Part shown: one piece after another, positions 1 to 9,780 of the stretch
How the letters are laid out: each line of letters opens with the position of its first letter
Position numbering within the stretch: the stretch's first letter is position 1
NCBI GenBank assembly: GCA_963668655.2
Contig: CAXXPQ010000002.1
Span: 1,116,001-1,180,000 of the forward strand
Length of the DNA stretch: 64,000 bases
Reading direction: 5' to 3'
DNA from: G963668655 sp963668655
GTDB taxonomy: Bacteria; Myxococcota_A; SURF-8
Made by a program: the position numbers and the translations under genes
Notes under the pieces: model-generated
What the model saw: the letters and a program-made list of their open reading frames with translations, nothing else
The model's database searches: none
What the model was told of the DNA's origin: nothing

Positions 1-1
1 G

Positions 2-3000
2 GCCTCCGGTTCGATGGACTGGGACACCACGGCGCATCCGGACGCGCGCTACCGCCTGCGAGGCGTGGCCATCGACGAGCGGGGCGCGGAGGGCGATTTC
101 CTTACGGAGGCGTTCGATCTGGTCAACGAGCGCGATATCGTCGCCGAGGCGCTTCCCGGCTGGCGTTCGGCGGGAACGGACGAGGAGATGATCTTCGAGC
201 TGCGCATCACCAATCAGCAGCCCGTTGCAGACAGCGTGACCCTTTTCCTTGGCAATCCGGACGGAATCGGAACGCTTGCGGCGGACGAAAACACGCTGGC
301 GCTGGAAGCCTGGGGACAAACCTCCACTCTGATTCATTGCAGCAGCGCATCGGCCGGAACCTTCCGCATCGAAGCCACCGCCGTCAGCCAGACCACGCCC
401 TCGCTTTCCGGCACGGTCGTCTTCACCGCCTACGTATCGGAACCCTTCGACATCGCGTTATCGCCGGGCTCCGTAACGGCCAGCGCGGGCGGCGACGCGG
501 CCTATAACCTCGCCATCACCAATCGCATGCAGGTGCATGAAACCTATTCCGTTCTCATTACGGGCATTTCGGAAACCTGGCACGATACGCCGGACCGGGC
601 GCTTCTGGTTCCCGGCCAGACGCTGAACCTGCCCATCGAATTGAGCGACATCGACCAGACCGGCGACCACACGCTTCACGTTTCCGTCACGCTGGATCGG
701 CTGGGCCTGACGAAAGAGAAGGAAGCCGTTCTGCACGTCATCGCAGATCCGGTGATTTCGGGCCTGAAACCGCTGGATGGCGCGCGAATCGGAAGCAACC
801 GCGCCACGGTGTTCTGGATGACCAACGTTCCCGGAAGCACACGGGTCCATCTTCGCCCAAGCGCGGAAACGGAGTGGGAATCGTCCGACGGACAGTCGGG
901 CCGCTACCATGGACTGGAATGGACGGACCTGGCGTGGAACACCTCTTATGAATTCTACGTGGAGACCGAGACGGAATACGGCCGCGCCGAAAGCGACGTG
1001 CGGACGTTTCACGTGGAAAACGGCGTGGCCTTCTCATCCGCCGCCTATGTCTTCTCCAGGCCGAGAAACCCGGATCAGCGGTTGCCCATCGGTCTGCGAA
1101 ACCTGGCGGCGGAACCGAAACAGGTCATCGTCACCCTTCCCGATCCGCCGCCGGAACTGGGTCTGGGATTCGAGAACCCGCTTTCCGACGGACGCACGGG
1201 CACCTCGCTTCTCCTGGACGGAAACGGAGAGGTCGAACTGGATATCCTGGCGGACACCCGCGAGGTCGAAACGACATCCTTCGATTTCCTCGTGGAACTG
1301 GAAACCACGGGAGATGGGATCGTTCTTCGGGACGCGGCCACGGTACGGCTTCTGATCGAGGAAAGCGTCATCGCCTTCGATTTCTCGGAAACGCATTCCG
1401 ATCCGGTGACCCTGGCCAAGACCTATACGCTAACCAATACCGGAGATCCCGTGGGGGATTTCCGGGTGGAGACCGACGACGAGCTTCGGGAGAAGACGAG
1501 CCTGAGCCCCACCCTCACCCACGCCTACCTTGGAACCGGCCATTCGCTTTCCTTCACGATCACGCCCGAATTGACTCCCGACTTCACTTCGCTTGCGGGA
1601 ACGATTCTCGTCCACGGCGGCGGCGAAACGGTTTCCCACCCGGTCGCGTTCGAACTCTCGGACGGAGACGAGATATACGAAGGTTCCCTGGATGGCGCTG
1701 TCTGCGACTTCGACCCGCCGGACCCGGCAGATATCGTCTATACGGACATTCGCGAAGGCCATACGGCTTTCGATTGGATACGCGGAGACGGCGGGCAAGC
1801 CGTGTCCTGCGTGCTGGACGACATGGAAAGCTCGGCCGTTGTTCCCTCGCAGGAAGAAATCGACGAAGGATTCCGGATCTTCGATGTCTCCGTCTCCGAC
1901 AGCATGGACAATGGACTTGTCCGTTTTGAATTCAGCGGCACGGTGGAAGACGGCGCTGGAGGACGGTTCCTGCGACGAATCTCCTGCAGCGGCCCGCCGC
2001 TGGCCTCTCCCGCCCTGGACGGCGTTAAAGGCGCATTCTCCGGTCGCGAAAGCTACGCGTTTTTCGTGGAGAACCAGGACCGCATCGACCGCGCGGACTT
2101 CCCGCCGGAAGAAAAAACCGCCCTGTCCTGCGCCAACATCACCGCAGCCTCCCTGGATCTGGCGGCGTCCCTGGACGGCGCGGCCCCGCATCTTGCGGAG
2201 GCGCTGGCCTCTTTGCAGAACTGGATTTCCGTCACCTCGATCCGCAGCGCGGCCCCCGATTCTCCTCTCGGGCTGTTCAGTCGGCTAGCACCTGGCGGGG
2301 ATCGCTATACCACGAACCGTCCCCGGGTGGATTCCCGCGTGGCCACGCCGTCTCACGTGGATCCGGCCCAGGTCAGCGAAGTTTCCCTGGGGTTCCGCTT
2401 CGAGCCCGGACCGGACGTGGCCCCCCACGATCTGGACCTGTTCCTGAACGATTGGCTTCTGGACAATTACCGGCAGGAAATTCCCAACGGCCATTATTTT
2501 TACGACGCGGACCCGACCACGCTCCACTACGGCCAGGGAGCGGAAAATACGGTCTCGTTCCTCAGTTACAACATGAATCCGGGCCAGTACATGACGGTCA
2601 CGGATTTCCTTCTGGTCTTTCTGCTGCGGGACATCACCCGTACGCTGGCCGCTTCCGACCAGGCCGCCGCCGACCTTCTGCTCTGCGATCTGGCGGAAGA
2701 AAGCTATCGCATGTCGGATTCCGCCGGGGCCACTGCGTCCGTTTCCCTGTCCACCGGGCAACCCGTGCTGAATGTTCCCCAGACCGTCACGCTGCGGATT
2801 TTCAACCTGGGATCACTGGGTGCGACGGGATCGTTCGGTCTTTCCATCGAGAATACCGTGGTTTTCGAAGGGGCCTACTATACGCCGGGTTTCGGCCGTT
2901 TCGAGGTCCAGACCGAATGGCTGCCCGAAACCGTCGGAGATCACGAGTTCCGCCTGGACATCCTTCCGGCCGGGCCCGATCGGAACGCGGAGAACAACAT

Positions 3001-5551
3001 GGTGACGTCCATCGTCACCGTTCTGGAAACGGATGAAAAGCGTCTGGAGATTCTGCTGGATCCGGGAGACGGCGGACGGGTCGCGGGCTCGGGAATCGAT
3101 TGTCCCGGACAGTGCGAGGCCATGATCGAAAACGGCGCTATCGTGACGCTATCCGCACAACCCGGCGATGGCCGGGAGTTTCTGGGTTGGACCGGCGACC
3201 GGGAAAGCGCCGACAATCCGCTTTCCTTCGTCATGGATGACGACGCGCGCATTCTGGCTCGTTTCGGCTGCGCGGAGCTCACGCCCCCCGTTTTGCCTGA
3301 CCTTGTGGAATCGGTGTATTCGGGCGACATGTATACTCTTTCCTGGGATCCGGTGGCCGGCGCGACGGGATACATCCTGCATGAAAGCCCGGCCGGCGAT
3401 TTCGCGACTTTCGAGGAATTCGCTCCCGTGGCAGCTTATTTCGATCGATCCCATGACGTGAACGAGGCCACGGATTATCATTACCGCGTAAAGGCTCTTT
3501 CCGGCTGCGGAGAAAGCGACTGGTCCGAAACGCTGACCGTGACGGTGCTGGCCTGTCCGGACGTGTCCGCGCCGGTTCTCGTTTCTCCGGCGCTTCCGAT
3601 CTATACGGACGAAGCGTACACACTGACCTGGAACGAGCCCGAGGGCGCGTTATCCTACGTCATTCAGGAAAGCTCCAGCCCGGCCTTCGGCCAGCCGGAA
3701 GAAGCGGCGACGGAACTTCCCGCCAGGGAATATTCCCATTCGGTGGCCGGAGATATTTCGTTCTTCTATCGGGTCAAATCCGTCAGTTTTTGCGGGGAAA
3801 GCGACTGGTCCGACACGCTGAGCCTCACGGTGACGGCCCGACGGGATTATACCGTGACGATTCTCAAGGAAGGCGAGGGACGGGTCACGGGACCGAACAT
3901 CGATTGCGGCGAGGATTGCTCGGAAATCTTCACGGAAGGCACCGCCGTCAGCCTGACGGCCGCTCCCGCGAATGCGTACCGCTTCGACTCCTGGAACGTA
4001 AACGGCGTCACCCGCGTCGAGAATCCGCTGAACCTTCAGGTGACCGGCGATCTGGACATCCGGGCCGTCTTCGTCTGCGACGATCCAGGCGCTCCGGTCT
4101 TTCATCAGACGGATTTCAACGCCTTCTGGGACGTGCCGTTCACGGTAAGCTGGCCGGAAACGCCCTTCGCGCTGGAATACCGGCTGGAGGAAGCCGCCAG
4201 TTCCGATTTCTCCGATGCGGTGACTCACGTTCTGACGACGACCTCGAAAGACTTCCGCTACGCGGTGGACGAGGACACGGACTACTTTTACCGTGTGCGC
4301 GCGGTCACGCCCTGCACGACGACGGCCGCCTCCGCTCCGCTCGCCGTCACGGTGCGCGCCAGAAGGCGCTATAACATCTCCGTCACTCTGGAAGGGCAGG
4401 GAACGGTGGCGGGCGGCGAAATCAACTGCCCGGGCCGTTGCGCGGCCTTCGTACTGGAAGGAACGCCGTTTTCACTTGCCGCGACGGCGGCGAACGGCTG
4501 GGAGTTCGAGGGCTGGGACGGGGACGCCGGAGGTTCGGAGCCCGTCTGGAACGTCCCGTCCATCGAACGGCATTACGTGGTCCGGGGGCTGTTCCGGTTG
4601 CAGGATCCGAACCTCTCGTTATCTCCGGAGGAACTGGCGTTCGGCGAGGTGGCCTCCGGCGGCGCGGGGAAAGTTCTTCTGGTGGAACTTACAAACAACG
4701 GTCCGGGCGTTCTGCACGTGCAATCCTTCGCCCTGGAAGGCGATGAATCGGCCTTTTTCCCGGGAGCGGAAACCTGTCTGGGCGAAGCCGTTTTCGCAAA
4801 CGACAGTTGCGCCGTGGCCGTACGCTTCGCTCCGGAATCCGACGGGGAATACGCCGGAACGCTGAAAATTCTGTCCAACGACCCCGAATCTCCCGAAACC
4901 GCCGTCCCTCTCTCCGGCGTGGGCAAGACGGACGCTTCGCTCATCCGCATCGAGCGTTTCACCGCCACGCCCGATCGCGGCGAGCCGCCGCTTTCCACCA
5001 TTCTGGACTGGACGTTCTCCGGCGGCGTTTCCCCCTACGCCTGCATCCTGACCGTTGACGGCGTAGAGGAAGTCACCGTGGACCCCTGCGAACCGGAAGG
5101 ACGCGACGTGTTGCTTCTGGACGACCTGGGGTTTTTTCTGGTGGGGTTGTCGGTGCGGGATGCCGCCGACCGGACCGCCGGAACGGAGACGACGGTGGAA
5201 GTCGTCGCCTTCGCGGACGGCGATCAGGAAGCAACGGACGGCGACATGGATGAAGAGACGGGCGACGCGGACGACGAACGGGAGATGCCGCCGGACGGAG
5301 ACGACGAGGCGGACGCCGTTCGGCCGGACGGGGACGAGGATCTGCTGGACACGCCGGAGGCGGACTGGAATCCGCAGGTCGATGGCGACGATTCCGAAAA
5401 TTCCGGCGGAAGCGGCGGTGTCGGCGGCGGAGGCTGCACGCAGACAACGAATACAAGCGCGTTTTCGTGGCTGCTGGCAGGCATCGGGCTGCTTCTTTTC
5501 CGGCGGTTCTCGCACGGTCGAAAACGGAAGGAGAAAGCGGAGAAAGCCTGA
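2..5551 (+). CDS. Large multidomain surface protein, 5' end outside window
   Basis: The reading frame is open to the left edge, so the N-terminus is missing; the first ATG at 14 is probably internal. About 1845 residues are visible. Numbering from that ATG: Ig/Fn3-like and CARDB-like beta domains fill about 1-1010. Three copies of an InlB B-repeat-like domain with a conserved Cys pair (for example GIDCPGQCEA) lie near 1011-1085, 1276-1355 and 1451-1530, alternating with Fn3 domains near 1089-1178, 1180-1274 and 1356-1449. A choice-of-anchor-D (ASPM/SPD-2/Hydin-like) domain is at about 1531-1638 and a PKD-like domain at about 1640-1735. A DGD-rich acidic linker (about 1735-1796) leads to a Gly-rich stretch, a GGGC motif, one hydrophobic helix and a basic tail, resembling MYXO-CTERM or JDVT-CTERM sorting signals. 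It is probably cell-surface anchored; the binding partner is unknown. The next gene is convergent, 17 nt away. Confidence 0.85.
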   Translation, partial: ASGSMDWDTTAHPDARYRLRGVAIDERGAEGDFLTEAFDLVNERDIVAEALPGWRSAGTDEEMIFELRITNQQPVADSVTLFLGNPDGIGTLAADENTLALEAWGQTSTLIHCSSASAGTFRIEATAVSQTTPSLSGTVVFTAYVSEPFDIALSPGSVTASAGGDAAYNLAITNRMQVHETYSVLITGISETWHDTPDRALLVPGQTLNLPIELSDIDQTGDHTLHVSVTLDRLGLTKEKEAVLHVIADPVISGLKPLDGARIGSNRATVFWMTNVPGSTRVHLRPSAETEWESSDGQSGRYHGLEWTDLAWNTSYEFYVETETEYGRAESDVRTFHVENGVAFSSAAYVFSRPRNPDQRLPIGLRNLAAEPKQVIVTLPDPPPELGLGFENPLSDGRTGTSLLLDGNGEVELDILADTREVETTSFDFLVELETTGDGIVLRDAATVRLLIEESVIAFDFSETHSDPVTLAKTYTLTNTGDPVGDFRVETDDELREKTSLSPTLTHAYLGTGHSLSFTITPELTPDFTSLAGTILVHGGGETVSHPVAFELSDGDEIYEGSLDGAVCDFDPPDPADIVYTDIREGHTAFDWIRGDGGQAVSCVLDDMESSAVVPSQEEIDEGFRIFDVSVSDSMDNGLVRFEFSGTVEDGAGGRFLRRISCSGPPLASPALDGVKGAFSGRESYAFFVENQDRIDRADFPPEEKTALSCANITAASLDLAASLDGAAPHLAEALASLQNWISVTSIRSAAPDSPLGLFSRLAPGGDRYTTNRPRVDSRVATPSHVDPAQVSEVSLGFRFEPGPDVAPHDLDLFLNDWLLDNYRQEIPNGHYFYDADPTTLHYGQGAENTVSFLSYNMNPGQYMTVTDFLLVFLLRDITRTLAASDQAAADLLLCDLAEESYRMSDSAGATASVSLSTGQPVLNVPQTVTLRIFNLGSLGATGSFGLSIENTVVFEGAYYTPGFGRFEVQTEWLPETVGDHEFRLDILPAGPDRNAENNMVTSIVTVLETDEKRLEILLDPGDGGRVAGSGIDCPGQCEAMIENGAIVTLSAQPGDGREFLGWTGDRESADNPLSFVMDDDARILARFGCAELTPPVLPDLVESVYSGDMYTLSWDPVAGATGYILHESPAGDFATFEEFAPVAAYFDRSHDVNEATDYHYRVKALSGCGESDWSETLTVTVLACPDVSAPVLVSPALPIYTDEAYTLTWNEPEGALSYVIQESSSPAFGQPEEAATELPAREYSHSVAGDISFFYRVKSVSFCGESDWSDTLSLTVTARRDYTVTILKEGEGRVTGPNIDCGEDCSEIFTEGTAVSLTAAPANAYRFDSWNVNGVTRVENPLNLQVTGDLDIRAVFVCDDPGAPVFHQTDFNAFWDVPFTVSWPETPFALEYRLEEAASSDFSDAVTHVLTTTSKDFRYAVDEDTDYFYRVRAVTPCTTTAASAPLAVTVRARRRYNISVTLEGQGTVAGGEINCPGRCAAFVLEGTPFSLAATAANGWEFEGWDGDAGGSEPVWNVPSIERHYVVRGLFRLQDPNLSLSPEELAFGEVASGGAGKVLLVELTNNGPGVLHVQSFALEGDESAFFPGAETCLGEAVFANDSCAVAVRFAPESDGEYAGTLKILSNDPESPETAVPLSGVGKTDASLIRIERFTATPDRGEPPLSTILDWTFSGGVSPYACILTVDGVEEVTVDPCEPEGRDVLLLDDLGFFLVGLSVRDAADRTAGTETTVEVVAFADGDQEATDGDMDEETGDADDEREMPPDGDDEADAVRPDGDEDLLDTPEADWNPQVDGDDSENSGGSGGVGGGGCTQTTNTSAFSWLLAGIGLLLFRRFSHGRKRKEKAEKA

Positions 5552-5568
5552 ACGGAATCGCGCGGATA

Positions 5569-7206
5569 TCAGGGGACGGGGTTCAGTTGGCGGAAGCCGT
5601 GAACGCGAACGGCGTTGATGTGCAGGCCCGGGCAGGATTCCCGGTGGCGGCAGGCGCAGCAACGATTGGACGTGGCGAAGTAGCCGTTCAGGATGTAGTC
5701 CCGGGTGAAGCGCTCCATGACGATGCGGCCGTCTTCGTCCAGCACGTTCGTCCGCAACGTTTCGGGGTCCGGCTCCGCGTTTTCATGCAGGCAACGCGGC
5801 ACGCCCCGCACGCGCACGGACAGATCCCGGAAGGCTTCGAAAAACGGTCCCGGCTCGGGCAGAAGTTCGCGGGCCTCGCTCAAGGTCTCCACTCCCGGAT
5901 AGGTCAGCGTGACCCCGCCGCGCGCGGACAGGCTCTCGCGCCGGGATAAAAGCGTCTCCCGCGTGCGGTTCGTGACGAGAATCTCCAGTTCCTGCGGGCG
6001 TTTCAACAGAGCGTCCAGGCGTTCCGGATCATCCGTCACCAGGCGCGTCGCCCGTGAAAGCAGCGGGTCGTCTTCCTCCGGTAGATTCTCCCAGTTTTCC
6101 AGAAACAGTTCCCAGGGCCCGCCGAATTCCGAAAGCCAGGGCCGGGCGCTCTCCCAATCCGGGGAAAGAATCCGCAGGAAGGGAGACGAATCGCCTTTCA
6201 TGAAATCGCGCAGTCTTTTCGGCGATATCGGCGGCTTTCGGCGCAGATCGAACTCCAGCCGCCGAAAATCCCCCGTTTTCAGGCGATCCCGCAGATCGTA
6301 CAGATCTCCGCAGAAGTCCCGGATAAAACAGTGGCGGCAGCGTTCGCCGAAGCATTGCAGCTTTTTTCCGCTTTCCACGAAGCGGGCGAATTCTCCCCGG
6401 CGGCCGTTGGTTTCGTCGAACAGTTTGTGGGGATCCTGGATCAGTTCTTCCACGCCCTCCAGAAAGGCCACGGGAAAGCGGTTGGTCCAGATATAGTTCT
6501 CCGGTTTCAGCGCGATCTTGAAGCCCTCGTTGATGTAAGGAAAGGCGTCTTCCAGGTCGTACAGCATGCGCTCCCGGTTTTCCGGCCACCAGGCCCGCCC
6601 GAAGGGAACCACGTGCAGAAGATCGAATTCGTGAATGCCAAGTTTCATGTAAAACGAAAGAATCTCCGGCAGATGGCGATAGTTCAACCCGTTGATGACG
6701 ATATCCACGTTCACCACCACGCGCCCGGAACGAAGCAGATTCCGCATGCCGCGCAACGCCTGGGCGAAGGCCCCGGGAATGCCCACGAGTTCGTCATGGA
6801 TTTCGGCCGTATGGCCGTGCATGGAAAAGGTGGCCTCGTTCAGTCCGGCCTCGACGGCTTTTCGGGTGAAGTCGTCATAGGCGAACATGCGACCGTTGGT
6901 GATGGTCTGGATCCAGGCGTAACCCCGCCGGCGGCCGTGTTCGAGAAAACGCAGGAATAACGGGTGGATGGACGCCTCGCCGCCGGAGACGATCAGCCGC
7001 GCCCCGGGACGGAAACCGTCGTCGATTTCCTTCAGCACTTCCGTTTCGGAGCGGTGACCCTTGCCGGGCACGTCGCCGTCCAGACAGAAGATGCAACGGT
7101 TGTTGCAGGAATACGTGATCCGCACCCAGACACGGTGCTCGTGAACGGCCTGCTCCCGGGCGTCCAGTTTTCCTTCGTCGTCCGTTTTTCCTCTATCGGA
7201 CGGCAT
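5569..7206 (-). CDS. Radical SAM protein with SPASM-like C-terminal cysteines
   Basis: The protein is 545 aa from an ATG at 7206, which overlaps the end of the upstream radical SAM gene by 14 nt; an in-frame ATG at 7287 lacks a ribosome-binding site. The radical SAM cluster motif CNNRCIFC (CX3CX2C) is at residues 34-41, followed by a GGE-like motif (SGGEASIHP) typical of the SAM-binding barrel. A cysteine cluster (CFGERCRHCFIRDFC) at about 285-298 and another near the C-terminus (CCACRHRESC, about 514-527) would bind auxiliary Fe-S clusters, as in SPASM/twitch enzymes that modify peptides or act on small molecules. The substrate is unknown. The extra-long C-terminal half with its own Cys cluster is unusual. 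It is tightly coupled to the neighbouring radical SAM gene, and both lie downstream of a DGD lipoprotein gene on the same strand. Confidence 0.85.
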   Translation of the reverse strand: MPSDRGKTDDEGKLDAREQAVHEHRVWVRITYSCNNRCIFCLDGDVPGKGHRSETEVLKEIDDGFRPGARLIVSGGEASIHPLFLRFLEHGRRRGYAWIQTITNGRMFAYDDFTRKAVEAGLNEATFSMHGHTAEIHDELVGIPGAFAQALRGMRNLLRSGRVVVNVDIVINGLNYRHLPEILSFYMKLGIHEFDLLHVVPFGRAWWPENRERMLYDLEDAFPYINEGFKIALKPENYIWTNRFPVAFLEGVEELIQDPHKLFDETNGRRGEFARFVESGKKLQCFGERCRHCFIRDFCGDLYDLRDRLKTGDFRRLEFDLRRKPPISPKRLRDFMKGDSSPFLRILSPDWESARPWLSEFGGPWELFLENWENLPEEDDPLLSRATRLVTDDPERLDALLKRPQELEILVTNRTRETLLSRRESLSARGGVTLTYPGVETLSEARELLPEPGPFFEAFRDLSVRVRGVPRCLHENAEPDPETLRTNVLDEDGRIVMERFTRDYILNGYFATSNRCCACRHRESCPGLHINAVRVHGFRQLNPVP

Positions 7207-8110
7207 CGGGTTGACTTTTCCGCGGCTTGAACTCCTCCCAGCCGAAATGTTCCGGATACTCGCGCCAGGGGCCCTCGCAGACGGCATTGTAGGAGCATTT
7301 CTCGCAGGGCGGCCCCTTGAGTTTTCCCTCGGTCCAGCGGTATTCGGTGTAATCGTCCACCACCCAGTCGGCGTCGATGATCTTCGTGCGCGGGATGTAG
7401 CGTTCGGCCACGTACAGTTCGAAGCCTTTCATGAAGCAATAGGGGATGGCCTCCGTCATCACGCGGCAGCCGCCCCGGATTCCGATGGCCAGCGCCTTGT
7501 GGACGTAAGGTTCGATCAGGGCCATGCGGGGCACGATCATCTCGAAATTCTTCTCCGCCGATCCCAGGGCGTGGACGAAGGCGAACTGGAACTGATCCAC
7601 CTTCAGCGCGGTGAAAAGCCGCGCGGTTTCCGACAGAAGGCGGTAGTTGGGACGCGTGATGACCGAATTCATGATGACCGTCTGGCCCAGGCTTTTCAGG
7701 TTGCGGATGCCCCTAGCGGTCTGCTTGAACGCTCCCGGCGCATTCGTCAGCCAGTCGTGCACCTCGGGCTTGGGGCCGTGGATGGCCGGGGCGAACTCGT
7801 TGGCCCCGGCGTCCAGGATGCGCTTGCAGTAGTCCATGGAGGCGAACAGCCGCCCGTTGGTCTGGATCTGAATCTTGCGGAAACCCAGGGAAGAAGCGTA
7901 GGCTACCAGATCCAGGAAATCCTTTCGGATGGTCACCTCGCCGCCGGTGAAGACGATGCTGTCCGACTCCTTGCGGGCGTCTTCCAGAATCCGCTTCAGT
8001 TCCTCCGTGGTTTTGTCCGGATAATCATAGCGCTTGTCGCCCTGGACGCAGAACAGGCACTTGTTGTTGCAGTTGAACCCGACCTTGATATCGATCCGCT
8101 CCATGGGCAT
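7193..8110 (-). CDS. Radical SAM protein
   Basis: This 305-aa protein has CNNKCLFC (CX3CX2C) at residues 14-21, followed by TGGEVTIRKDF, the glycine-rich SAM-binding motif. A C-terminal CEKCSYNAVC cluster near residue 268 looks like a truncated SPASM (twitch) site for an auxiliary Fe-S cluster. It starts with ATG at 8110, with a second in-frame ATG two codons later. Its stop lies inside the next gene, so the two are probably translationally coupled. It is more compact than its partner and could be a paralogue with a different substrate. No precursor peptide gene was recognised immediately beside it, but the upstream lipoprotein gene ends 156 nt away. The family assignment is firm; the function is unknown. 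Confidence 0.87.
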   Translation of the reverse strand: MPMERIDIKVGFNCNNKCLFCVQGDKRYDYPDKTTEELKRILEDARKESDSIVFTGGEVTIRKDFLDLVAYASSLGFRKIQIQTNGRLFASMDYCKRILDAGANEFAPAIHGPKPEVHDWLTNAPGAFKQTARGIRNLKSLGQTVIMNSVITRPNYRLLSETARLFTALKVDQFQFAFVHALGSAEKNFEMIVPRMALIEPYVHKALAIGIRGGCRVMTEAIPYCFMKGFELYVAERYIPRTKIIDADWVVDDYTEYRWTEGKLKGPPCEKCSYNAVCEGPWREYPEHFGWEEFKPRKSQPDAVR

Positions 8111-8266
8111 TCCCGCTTTCGGATGAGGGCACGCGTGACCGGGAAACCGGCGGCGGCGCGTTACGGCATTTTCCGAAGACGATTATGGGGCCAAGCGCCC
8201 GGAGACGCAAGCGCTTCCCTCATTTTTTACAAAGCGCCGCGAAACCGTGGCAATTCCCGGAAATTT

Positions 8267-9538
8267 CTATTCCTCCGAACAGACCAGATCGCCCGCTTCC
8301 ACGCTTTCCACATAGGACAGCCAGCCGTCCGTCCGCCAGGTGGAAACGTCCTCCCAGTCGCCGGAAGCTCCGATGGCCTCCACGCGCAGGGTTTCGCAAT
8401 CGGCCGTATCCGGAAGCCGCAACATCCTGAAATAACTGTACGTATCCGAATCGACGGGCCGGGGTGCCCCCGCGAAAACGATGGAAGCCGGGTCCGCTCC
8501 GATGGTTTCCCGTTCGTATTCGGTGCAGGAAAGCCCGCCCAGACGATCCGCGTCCTCCCGTTTTCCCGTCAGCCGGGCGCTCAGGCGCAGCACGGAATAG
8601 ATTTCCCCTTCCAATACGCCCTTCACCAAGGACGTCACGCCCGGCTTGCAATCGCGGTCGTCGTCTCGCACGCGCGCATCCCCGGCCTCCCATTCCTCCT
8701 TCGTGGGCAGATCCTCGCCGGAAAGCGCCACGTCCACTCCCATGACACCGGTGGTTCTTTCCGTAAGAAAGGAATCTCCCGCGTCGGGAAGAGGTTCCGT
8801 CACGGCGAATTCCAACAGCGGCGCGTTGTTGATGAAGGCTTCCGGATAGACGGTCCAGGCCAGTTCGTCCTCCGAGGGAACCAGGCCGGCTCCGTCGTAC
8901 GTGATATCCCGTATGGCGCAGAGTTTGGCCTGCATGCGGGTTCCATCGTCCACCCGGTAGAAGCGCGCCAGGTAGAAACTCACGTTCTGGGTATCCTGGT
9001 GAGTCAGTCCGCCCACGCGATAAGCCGCCGTGAGCGTGAGCCCCCAGACGCCGGACAGTTTCGCGGCGGCGGCGGAATCCGTTGCTTCGTCGTCCATGTC
9101 TCCATCCTCGGCCAACACCGCTTCCACGCAGCGTCCCTCTTCGCAGGCATAGGCGAACCCGCGCTCGAAACAGCGGGAATCCCCGCAGTTTTCCGGCTGA
9201 TGGCGATCCAGGCAGGCGGACTCCGTCATTCCGGAACACCAGGGCCAGTCCTGACTCGGCGGCGGACAACTTCCGTCCCATTCCGGCGCTTCCCAGCCCT
9301 CCCGATCGGCGTCCGTGTCCGCTTCGGCAGCGTCGCCGTCGGGTGAAATATCCTCGTCGCCGTCCGGCGGAGACTCGTCACCATCCGTTGACGGCCATTC
9401 TCCCACGGGTTTTCCGTCGCCGTCGGGAGGAGCGTCGCATTCCTCGTTGCATGCGGAAAGCCAGCTTCCGCAGAGCCAGGCAAACAACAGGGCCGTACAA
9501 AACCCTCGCTTCAAGGCGCTTTCCATGGCGTTTTCCAT
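8267..9538 (-). CDS. DGD-linker lipoprotein of unknown function
   Basis: This 423-aa protein has a signal peptide with lipobox LSAC around residues 27-30. The ribosome-binding site AGGAGGT lies just before the ATG at 9538. After the lipid-carrying Cys comes a low-complexity acidic linker with repeated DGD triplets (about residues 37-75), a short Cys-rich segment (about 90-140) and another DGD. The rest is a soluble beta-rich-looking region of about 280 residues with few cysteines that I do not recognise. It is probably anchored to the inner or outer membrane and exposed to the periplasm or surface. It is transcribed in the same direction as the two downstream radical SAM genes, 156 nt away, so co-transcription is possible. 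The same linker occurs in at least six other proteins of this window. Confidence 0.8.
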   Translation of the reverse strand: MENAMESALKRGFCTALLFAWLCGSWLSACNEECDAPPDGDGKPVGEWPSTDGDESPPDGDEDISPDGDAAEADTDADREGWEAPEWDGSCPPPSQDWPWCSGMTESACLDRHQPENCGDSRCFERGFAYACEEGRCVEAVLAEDGDMDDEATDSAAAAKLSGVWGLTLTAAYRVGGLTHQDTQNVSFYLARFYRVDDGTRMQAKLCAIRDITYDGAGLVPSEDELAWTVYPEAFINNAPLLEFAVTEPLPDAGDSFLTERTTGVMGVDVALSGEDLPTKEEWEAGDARVRDDDRDCKPGVTSLVKGVLEGEIYSVLRLSARLTGKREDADRLGGLSCTEYERETIGADPASIVFAGAPRPVDSDTYSYFRMLRLPDTADCETLRVEAIGASGDWEDVSTWRTDGWLSYVESVEAGDLVCSEE

Positions 9539-9780
9539 GGCGACCTCCTTCGATTGTTCTTGACGATTCGAAGTTTCATCCTACCAGAGCCCGGAAAAAA
9601 TCGCAAAGGAGGAAAAAGCAGGCAGGGCGGCGTCACTGAGACGCACGAACGGCGAAGCCTTTCCGGCGGTCCGGCCGGAACATCCCGCCCATGGGTATGA
9701 TTCTTTCCCTTGCTTTTCGGCGGCGGCTGGGCGAGTATTTTACATATCTTCCGCTTTTTCACTCGACATGGAGAGATCCC

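Noticed and set aside
7211..9346. 711-codon plus-strand frame across two minus-strand genes
   Set aside because: It crosses two well-supported genes, its product is rich in Gly, His and Arg without domains, and it would span the gap between them.
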